From Rapana venosa (Eukaryota; Mollusca; Gastropoda; Neogastropoda; Muricidae), in assembly GCA_028751875.1 (NCBI GenBank), contig CM054140.1, positions 30,055,517-30,119,516 on the forward strand: a DNA stretch of 64,000 bases. The letters run 5' to 3'. A model generated the notes under the pieces. That model was not told the origin of the DNA. It ran no database searches and saw nothing but the letters and a program-made list of their open reading frames with translations. Shown one piece after another: positions 63,001-64,000 of the stretch (position 1 is the first letter of the stretch; the number at the start of each line of letters is the position of its first letter). A program made the translations under genes and the position numbers.

Positions 63001-63815
63001 GAAAAGGAAGAAAAAAAAAATCATGTCTGTTTCAGTAGATGTGATAAGCATGCAAGTGCTCCATAGCTTTACACTTGTTGAATTAATGTTAAAAAATAAC
63101 ATATCAAGAAACACTCATGAACTGCTGCTAGTGAAGTGACAAGAGGTGTTAAAATGCTTTTGGCATAATGCAATAACAGAAAAAAAGTGTTGTGATTCAT
63201 TCAATTGTTGTTAGTAATGATAGTGTTCACAGCTTTTAAATCAGCTGAGTTAATGTTTAAATATAAACATGAGTCTAGAACTAAGCAAATGTGATGTGCA
63301 TGAAAGTGCTCCATGGTTTCATAGCTGTTGAATAGATATTCAAATGTAACATACTTATCAGTATCTTTATACAATGAAAAAAAAAATCACCGTGACTTAT
63401 CATATAATTTTTCATTTACATGGAAAAGCCTTTTTTACTGTATGACTCTCTTTTGAAGACCAAATCTTTCATTTGGGGGTTCGTACATGTTTGCTTTATT
63501 TACATTTTTCTTGTCCTATTTATTTTGTGGGGGTCTTTTTTGTTGTTGTTGGGTTGTTGTTGTTTTTTACATGGGGAGACAGGTGAAAAGGTGTTACACT
63601 CCTTCAAGGGTGTTACACACACTAAAGGGTGTTACACTCACTAAAGGGTGTTACACTCATGAACAGTATGCATAGTTGTTCTGGCAGCAATGCTTACGTT
63701 GCTGGTTCAGGGGTAACTTCTGTCTCCACAACATCTTTCTTCTTTTTCTTCTTGGATTTTTTCTCCTCAGCCTCTGCAATCTCCAGGTTATCTTTCAAAG
63801 GTTTCAGGCCAGTAC
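36154..63815 (-). CDS. AHI1: AHI1 (jouberin) orthologue, 28 exons, 5' partial
   Basis: Spliced minus-strand gene. In animals jouberin is a scaffold of the ciliary transition zone/basal body, linked to ciliogenesis and signalling, and is mutated in human Joubert syndrome. The joined exons give about 1133 codons against ~1196 in human. The order is: a Lys/Glu-rich N-terminal part (codons 1 to about 245), a conserved pre-WD40 region starting with HRTDK and containing ILPIMTQP-like [12 protein letters not shown] (about 250-480), seven WD40 repeats (about 500-820), a polar linker with a basic helix-like stretch, an SH3 domain (about 1021-1074) and a short tail ending KKKKVHYDD. All introns are GT..AG. 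The first exon seen starts in phase, without an initiator Met, so the 5' end lies beyond base 64000. Two junction/frame anomalies (60601-60612 and 47492) are reported separately. The identification rests on long colinear similarity to vertebrate jouberin through all domains. Exons are listed individually below. Confidence 0.97.
36293..36425. repeat. Poly-C run and A/CAA-rich low complexity
   Basis: C run at about 36295-36310, then AAAACAACAAAACC-type repeats, close to the last AHI1 acceptor. Confidence 0.85.
36671..36838 (-). mobile_element. SINE F fragment in AHI1 intron 27
   Basis: TTTATATCGAGCATAATGAA through GGAACAGGATTTAACAAGTG. Head missing. Confidence 0.78.
37108..37193 (-). CDS. AHI1: AHI1 exon 27 (C-terminal tail)
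   Basis: An 86-nt exon reading [20 protein letters not shown] then DSEMNETN. Phase 0 in and 2 out. Acceptor TCATCAG, donor GTGGGG. Confidence 0.85.
38028..38350 (-). mobile_element. SINE F full copy in AHI1 intron 26
   Basis: Reverse head GGGATAGCCTAGTGGTTAGA and CCCAGGATCGATTCC. The body has GGCCTCAGTTTATAGTCTCA and the ATATTGAGGAAAATGG end. Confidence 0.82.
38642..38673 (-). CDS. AHI1: AHI1 exon 26 (acidic microexon)
   Basis: A 32-nt exon reading [11 protein letters not shown] with the split Asp codon, phase 1 in and 0 out. Acceptor TTTTTGCAG and donor GTGAGT are both strong. It joins the SH3 exon to the tail. Confidence 0.85.
39302..39535. repeat. (GT)n / GCGTGT array beside the SH3 exon
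   Basis: Mixed GTGC/GTGT repeat ending ~25 bases from the SH3 exon donor region. Confidence 0.94.
39563..39725 (-). CDS. AHI1: AHI1 exon 25, SH3 domain
   Basis: A 163-nt exon encoding a whole SH3 domain in one piece: the [19 protein letters not shown] strand, the NWW ligand-groove tryptophans and the GFFPANYVA motif. Phase 0 in and 1 out at donor GTGCGT. If the donor is not used, the frame runs eight codons further to a TGA just before 39545, which could give a short-tail isoform. Confidence 0.96.
40787..40849 (-). CDS. AHI1: AHI1 exon 24 (immediately before SH3)
   Basis: A 63-nt, phase 0/0 exon reading [20 protein letters not shown] then K. Acceptor TGTTTTCAG, donor GTGAGT. It joins directly to VVALYDY of the SH3 exon. 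Confidence 0.88.
41094..41113. repeat. (CT)n
   Basis: About ten CT units. Confidence 0.9.
41200..41285. repeat. TATTG pentanucleotide repeat, imperfect
   Basis: TGTATTGTGTTGTGTTGTAT-type units. A similar array lies at 47252-47337. Confidence 0.8.
41415..41457. repeat. (AG)n
   Basis: About 21 uninterrupted AG units. Confidence 0.97.
41575..41863 (+). mobile_element. SINE with tRNA-like start and 5S rRNA-like segment, copy 1
   Basis: GGGATAGCTCAGTGGTCGGA resembles a tRNA 5' half with A-box. It is followed by AAGTTAAGCAGCGTCGAG and AGTTGGATGGGTGACCG, which match the internal control region/3' half of 5S rRNA. An unrelated body follows (AATGGGTACCTGCCCTCTTT; CGCCACCCTCAATATGCTGG), and the end is a CCTTTACC repeat. 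Matches 56987-57283 in reverse over the full length. Confidence 0.85.
42014..42072 (-). CDS. AHI1: AHI1 exon 23 (linker)
   Basis: A 59-nt exon reading [19 protein letters not shown], phase 1 in and 0 out, with acceptor TGTGTGCAG and donor GTTAGT. Inclusion is supported by exact phase agreement with both neighbours. Confidence 0.8.
42284..42330. repeat. Small dispersed motif copy
   Basis: TATGGAAATTATATAGCACT..CTTGTAAAAAC, related to those at 2685, 24311 and 50035. Confidence 0.5.
42440..42635. repeat. 26-bp minisatellite in a CA array
   Basis: Four consecutive near-identical units of AAACATGCACATGTACAAAC plus ACACAA from about 42468, then shorter ACACATGTACAAAC units. Confidence 0.93.
42700..42985. 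repeat. G-run, C-run and (CA)n tracts
   Basis: G run near 42702-42716, C run near 42741-42750, CA arrays at 42843-42862 and 42922-42985. The last ends 4 bases before the exon 22 donor. Confidence 0.9.
42989..43121 (-). CDS. AHI1: AHI1 exon 22 (linker, Gln-rich)
   Basis: A 133-nt exon reading [20 protein letters not shown], then [20 protein letters not shown] and AFSE. Phase 0 in and 1 out. Acceptor CTGTTCCAG, donor GTAGTG. A (CA)n array abuts the donor side. Confidence 0.88.
43150..43240. repeat. Short tandem repeat CTCTTCAGAAAAA
   Basis: Three units of (AAAAT)CTCTTCAGAAAAA with variable spacers. Confidence 0.8.
43671..43755 (-). mobile_element. SINE G terminal fragment
   Basis: AGAGCTAAGAGGTTCGCCAG..GATTTTGCGTATGCGACCG..GGTAGCTGCATTCCGACTT. 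Confidence 0.65.
43874..44008 (-). CDS. AHI1: AHI1 exon 21 (linker)
   Basis: A 135-nt, phase 0/0 exon reading [20 protein letters not shown] then [16 protein letters not shown]. Acceptor CATTGCAG, donor GTATGT. Low similarity outside close relatives is expected. Confidence 0.88.
44505..45175. repeat. CA array with ~60-bp units and a ~136-bp tandem duplication
   Basis: 44690-44875 has three ~60-bp units of CACATGCATGCACACACACA..AAAGAGTTACACACACAAGC. 44908-45016 is repeated at 45044-45150, both containing CAACCCCTCCTGGGTTGTTT and AAGTGAACAGACATAAAATC. Confidence 0.95.
45212..45329 (-). CDS. AHI1: AHI1 exon 20 (basic helical linker)
   Basis: A 118-nt exon reading [20 protein letters not shown] then [19 protein letters not shown], a charged probable helix in the position of the vertebrate QLVKQRLETVTEVIRS segment. 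Phase 2 in and 0 out. Donor GTACGT. Confidence 0.92.
45375..45440. repeat. GT/GC-GT array
   Basis: GTGCGTGTGTGTGCGTGTGT type. Confidence 0.9.
45477..45628 (-). mobile_element. SINE F fragment in AHI1 intron 19
   Basis: TTTATATCAAGGATAATGGA through CAGGATCTAACGTGTGCACA. Head absent, replaced by a GT array. Confidence 0.78.
45629..45795. repeat. GT / GCATGC-rich array
   Basis: GTGTGTGTGCGTGCATAGGT and ATGCATGCGTGCATGCAC variants. Confidence 0.9.
46287..46371 (-). CDS. AHI1: AHI1 exon 19 (linker)
   Basis: An 85-nt exon reading [20 protein letters not shown] then QLAGGRT. Phase 1 in and 2 out. Acceptor TTCAACAG, donor GTAGGT. This is the poorly conserved linker after the propeller, so support comes from splice phase rather than similarity. 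Confidence 0.85.
46475..46670 (+). mobile_element. LINE ORF2 C-terminal relic in AHI1 intron 18
   Basis: Reads [19 protein letters not shown], then after a frame change [20 protein letters not shown] and ETELSI. This matches the zinc-knuckle-like CPC.TG..T..H.LQ.CP end of a jockey/CR1-type ORF2. Confidence 0.75.
47252..47337. repeat. TATTG pentanucleotide repeat
   Basis: TTGTATTGTATTGTATTGTA then TATAATG/TATCAT variants, 15 bases from exon 18. Confidence 0.88.
47353..47492 (-). CDS. AHI1: AHI1 exon 18, WD40 repeat 7
   Basis: A 140-nt exon reading [20 protein letters not shown], then [20 protein letters not shown] and YKYDPF. The best acceptor, GTGTTCAG, leaves GG before the rest of the exon and needs phase 2, but exon 17 ends in phase 1. 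One extra G at the GGG run (47491-47493) would restore TG-DQVARY, matching vertebrate TGEQVAMY. Donor GTAAGT. Confidence 0.94.
47571..47930 (+). mobile_element. SINE family G, full copy in AHI1 intron 17
   Basis: Head TATAGTTCAGTGGTTAAGAC, B-box-like GTTCTGGGTTCCAATC. Body with AATTACCTTCATGTTTATAC. End CACCATTGGTGAACCTCGGA and GCTGTAGCTGAGG. Confidence 0.8.
48110..48295. repeat. (CA)n and CTCCTATACACACA repeat
   Basis: CA array at 48110-48150, then four ~15-bp units of ACTCCTATACACAC at 48237-48294, about 45 bases from exon 17. Confidence 0.9.
48340..48473 (-). CDS. AHI1: AHI1 exon 17, WD40 repeat 6
   Basis: A 134-nt exon reading [20 protein letters not shown] then [20 protein letters not shown] and NTDT. 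Acceptor ATGTGCAG, donor GTGGGC. It leaves in phase 1, which disagrees by one base with the following exon. Confidence 0.96.
49006..49100 (-). CDS. AHI1: AHI1 exon 16, WD40 repeat 5
   Basis: A 95-nt exon reading [20 protein letters not shown] then [11 protein letters not shown]. Two overlapping donors exist, GTGTCA (exon edge 49008) and GTCAGT (exon edge 49006). Only the second keeps the frame of the next exon, giving [16 protein letters not shown], so it is chosen. Confidence 0.93.
49460..49795 (+). mobile_element. Repeat family E, copy 4, in AHI1 intron 15
   Basis: GGGATGCCAGGGGGCCTGTC, TTGTTCCTTTTCTTCCTGTC and TCTGACTTGACAGGTGCTTA. Same orientation as copy 1. Confidence 0.8.
49888..50090 (+). 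mobile_element. tRNA-like SINE head and small dispersed motif
   Basis: GGGCAGGATGGCCTGGTGGT then TAGAGTC..CACGATCTGA is an A-box-like head without a clear B-box. It is followed by (ATA)n and ATGGAACTTATACAGCGCTA. Confidence 0.55.
50091..51138. other. AHI1 intron 15, remaining part: nothing recognised
   Basis: AT-rich. A segment at 50225-50500 has weak ORFs on the minus strand but no family match I can make. Confidence 0.4.
50540..50554. repeat. Poly-C run
   Basis: About 16 C. Confidence 0.9.
51139..51191 (-). CDS. AHI1: AHI1 exon 15
   Basis: A 53-nt exon reading [17 protein letters not shown] (phase 1 in, 0 out), linking WD40 blades 4 and 5. Acceptor TGTGCAG, donor GTAAAT. Confidence 0.93.
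51598..51742 (-). CDS. AHI1: AHI1 exon 14, WD40 repeat 4
   Basis: A 145-nt exon reading [20 protein letters not shown] then [20 protein letters not shown]. Phase 0 in and 1 out. Acceptor CATTGCAG, donor GTGAGT. Confidence 0.96.
52244..52280. repeat. Poly-C then (CA)n next to the exon 13 donor
   Basis: About 14 C followed by ~10 CA units. The exon 13 donor is at 52285-52286. Confidence 0.9.
52287..52455 (-). CDS. AHI1: AHI1 exon 13, WD40 repeat 3
   Basis: A 169-nt exon reading [20 protein letters not shown], then [20 protein letters not shown] and [11 protein letters not shown]. Phase 2 in and 0 out, donor GTGAGG. The intron just downstream begins with a (CA)n/poly-C tract only a few bases after the donor. 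Confidence 0.96.
53410..53525 (-). CDS. AHI1: AHI1 exon 12, WD40 repeat 2
   Basis: A 116-nt exon reading [20 protein letters not shown] then [18 protein letters not shown], with the GH, D and S/T-D-G-T positions expected of a WD40 blade. Phase 0 in and 2 out. Donor GTACAC is weak. Confidence 0.96.
54459..54513 (-). CDS. AHI1: AHI1 exon 11, WD40 repeat 1
   Basis: A 55-nt exon reading [18 protein letters not shown], phase 2 in and 0 out. Acceptor TATTTGCAG, donor GTAGGA. It matches ILAAACASRDGYPIILYE of vertebrates. Confidence 0.95.
54630..54910. repeat. CA/CT tracts in AHI1 intron 10
   Basis: (CA)n near 54640-54660 with (TC)n, and (CA)n at 54879-54902. Confidence 0.85.
55130..55326 (-). CDS. 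AHI1: AHI1 exon 10, into WD40 repeat 1
   Basis: A 197-nt exon, phase 0 in and 2 out. It contains [20 protein letters not shown] and IIRFSHDGR, the first strands of WD40 repeat 1. Acceptor CTTACAG, donor GTAAGT. Confidence 0.96.
56062..56187 (-). CDS. AHI1: AHI1 exon 9
   Basis: A 126-nt, phase 0/0 exon reading [20 protein letters not shown] and on to RSMFATQQ. It corresponds to [20 protein letters not shown] in vertebrates and ends the pre-WD40 domain. Donor GTGAAA. Confidence 0.95.
56836..57370 (+). mobile_element. SINE F copy interrupted by another SINE
   Basis: Left part 56836-56986 (GTCCTTCGGATGAGACTATA to CCGCATACACATGGGG) and right part 57284-57370 (TACACATGGGGACTGGATGT to ATATAAAAGAATA) together form one F copy. 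Between them lies the tRNA/5S-like SINE. Confidence 0.85.
56987..57283 (-). mobile_element. SINE with tRNA-like start and 5S rRNA-like segment, copy 2
   Basis: Reverse complement of 41575-41863 with few differences. It ends in a GGTAAA repeat at 56987-57003. It is bounded by an 11-base direct repeat TACACATGGGG (56976-56986 and 57284-57294), a target-site duplication. Confidence 0.9.
57372..57478. repeat. (CA)n array next to exon 8
   Basis: CA with TACACA/AAAACA variants ending ~14 bases before the exon 8 edge. Confidence 0.93.
57493..57591 (-). CDS. AHI1: AHI1 exon 8
   Basis: A 99-nt, phase 0/0 exon reading [20 protein letters not shown] then [13 protein letters not shown]. Acceptor TGTGCAG, donor GTGGGG. 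It matches the NINSKLRLQLY strand of the putative C2-like domain. Confidence 0.95.
58060..58105. repeat. (CA)n
   Basis: GCGCGC then CA array. Confidence 0.9.
58180..58260 (-). CDS. AHI1: AHI1 exon 7
   Basis: An 81-nt, phase 0/0 exon reading [18 protein letters not shown] then HRIAWGFLK, matching the RKIAWAFLK motif of vertebrates. Acceptor GTTTTCAG, donor GTATGT. Confidence 0.95.
58640..58740 (+). mobile_element. SINE G terminal fragment
   Basis: AAATCTCCCCACTGGTGAAC then CTCAGAGTTCTAGC, matching the G end at 47880-47925. Confidence 0.55.
59326..59419 (-). CDS. AHI1: AHI1 exon 6
   Basis: A 94-nt exon (phase 2 in, 0 out) reading [19 protein letters not shown] then [12 protein letters not shown]. 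Acceptor TGTTTCAG, donor GTGAGG. It aligns with the vertebrate segment PEWEEQIVFNENFPYLL. Confidence 0.95.
59878..59973 (-). CDS. AHI1: AHI1 exon 5 (pre-WD40 region)
   Basis: A 96-nt exon, phase 2 in and out, with acceptor TGTTTAG and donor GTGAGT. It reads [18 protein letters not shown] then [10 protein letters not shown], one of the most conserved jouberin blocks. Confidence 0.96.
60471..60677 (-). CDS. AHI1: AHI1 exon 4, start of conserved core; apparent 1-nt frame slip
   Basis: The exon enters as an acidic frame ([20 protein letters not shown]) and leaves as [28 protein letters not shown], which matches the first conserved block of jouberin. These are two different frames. One base appears to be missing around 60601-60612, between codons reading VEV and DDGEV. 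The acceptor is a tandem CAGCAG (60677 or 60674), and neither choice repairs the frame. A cryptic internal acceptor after AAGAG or GAGGAG could also keep the frame but has no pyrimidine tract. Donor GTAGGT. Confidence 0.9.
60897..60914. repeat. Poly-C run
   Basis: About 18 C. Confidence 0.92.
60970..61265 (+). mobile_element. tRNA-derived SINE, third type, in AHI1 intron 3
   Basis: Head GGCACCGTGGTCGAGTGGTT (A-box TGGTCGAGTGG) and B-box GGGTTTGATCCCC. The conserved central motif GTGTCCTTGGGAAAGACACT is shared by many metazoan SINEs. Tail CCGGCTCTATGGGCCTTCTG. It looks the least decayed SINE in the window. Confidence 0.88.
61603..61651 (-). CDS. AHI1: AHI1 exon 3, short Lys-rich exon
   Basis: A 49-nt exon reading [16 protein letters not shown], bounded by acceptor CCTTTTCAG and donor GTAAG. 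It enters in phase 0 and ends with one base of a split codon. It continues the basic tract of the preceding exon. Confidence 0.85.
62504..62996 (-). CDS. AHI1: AHI1 exon 2, long low-complexity charged exon
   Basis: This 493-nt exon (acceptor TTTTCCCAG, donor GTAAGG) encodes 164 codons rich in Lys, Glu, Pro and Ala. It includes a run of ten Lys near 62607-62645 and Glu/Ala blocks, matching the disordered, charged N-terminal part typical of jouberin. Long open frames also exist on the opposite strand here. They are antisense shadows of the GAA/GAG/AAG codons. Confidence 0.92.
63590..63664. repeat. 19-bp tandem repeat in AHI1 intron 1
   Basis: Four units of GGTGTTACACTCACTAAAG or close variants, about 30 bases from the exon 1 donor. 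Confidence 0.92.
63698..63815 (-). CDS. AHI1: AHI1 exon 1 of those visible (Lys/Glu-rich)
   Basis: Acceptor ...TTGTTGCAG and donor GTAAG bound 118 nt. It enters in phase 2 and leaves in phase 2, reading [19 protein letters not shown] and then a basic run. An upstream exon must exist because the first codon is split, but nothing exon-like is visible between 63816 and 64000. Confidence 0.85.
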
Positions 63816-64000
63816 CTGCAACAACAAATATCAGTTACTAATACATTGACCAACCTGCAGCCACTTATTCGGTAAAATTATAATTGAACAGAATATGGAG
63901 TGAATGCTATTTTTCAAATGTCAAGTTTACATACATTTTTCTCATCACTTTCACCACTTTCAGTATAATGTGAATTATAATTTAAAAATTCAAATTAATT
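63816..64000. other. AHI1 intron leading out of the window
   Basis: No exon seen. The upstream exons of AHI1 must lie beyond the right edge. Confidence 0.6.

Noticed and set aside
62478..63038. 186-codon plus-strand ORF (Ser/Phe-rich)
   Set aside because: It is the antisense of the Lys/Glu-codon-rich AHI1 exon 2. GAG/AAG repeats remove stops on the other strand.

Overview
The window is animal nuclear DNA. It has many short exons with GT..AG introns, a metazoan ciliary gene, tRNA-derived SINEs, decayed non-LTR retrotransposons, long (CA/GT)n arrays and many poly-G/poly-C runs. The repeat types and the tRNA/5S-like SINE suggest a lophotrochozoan, most likely a gastropod mollusc. That placement is inference, and no species can be named from the sequence alone.

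The dominant real gene is on the minus strand, from 63815 down to the stop codon at 36156-36154. It is the orthologue of AHI1 (jouberin). I can follow 28 coding exons. They encode a Lys/Glu-rich N-terminal part (the true start lies beyond base 64000), a conserved pre-WD40 domain, seven WD40 repeats, a linker, an SH3 domain and a short acidic/basic tail. About 1133 codons are present. Splice phases agree at every junction except one (48340/47492), and one exon (60471-60677) appears to carry a one-base frame slip. Both look like small assembly errors or lineage changes. They do not look like signs of a dead gene, because everything else is intact.

The left part (1-32 kb) is mostly repeats. A direct-orientation family, called C here, occurs about ten times between 0.3 and 18.7 kb. 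A degenerate CR1/L2-like unit (called A, with its RT tail D) occurs in two long copies and one short copy. Other pieces are four copies of an unclassified family (E), two copies of a ~0.7 kb element (B), and relics of at least two LINE lineages (at 0.5-0.9, 3.3-4.5, 9.1-9.8, 13.1-14.6, 29.7 and 30.5 kb). There is also a ten-unit 40-bp minisatellite at 8641-9057. Two weaker gene candidates stand out: a possible first exon at 5109-5213 (+) and an intronless ~95-115 codon ORF at 25736-26083 (-) behind a CpG- and E-box-containing segment with a CCAAT box. I recognise neither product.

The stretch 32.3-36.15 kb is AT-rich, nearly repeat-free and directly downstream of the AHI1 stop, so it probably holds its 3' UTR. 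The AHI1 introns hold more SINEs, CA arrays and minisatellites. The most distinctive of these is a SINE with a tRNA-like start followed by a 5S-rRNA-like segment. It is present twice, and one copy is nested in another SINE with an 11-bp target-site duplication. I found no convincing undescribed biological system. All calls come from reading the sequence, with no database search.
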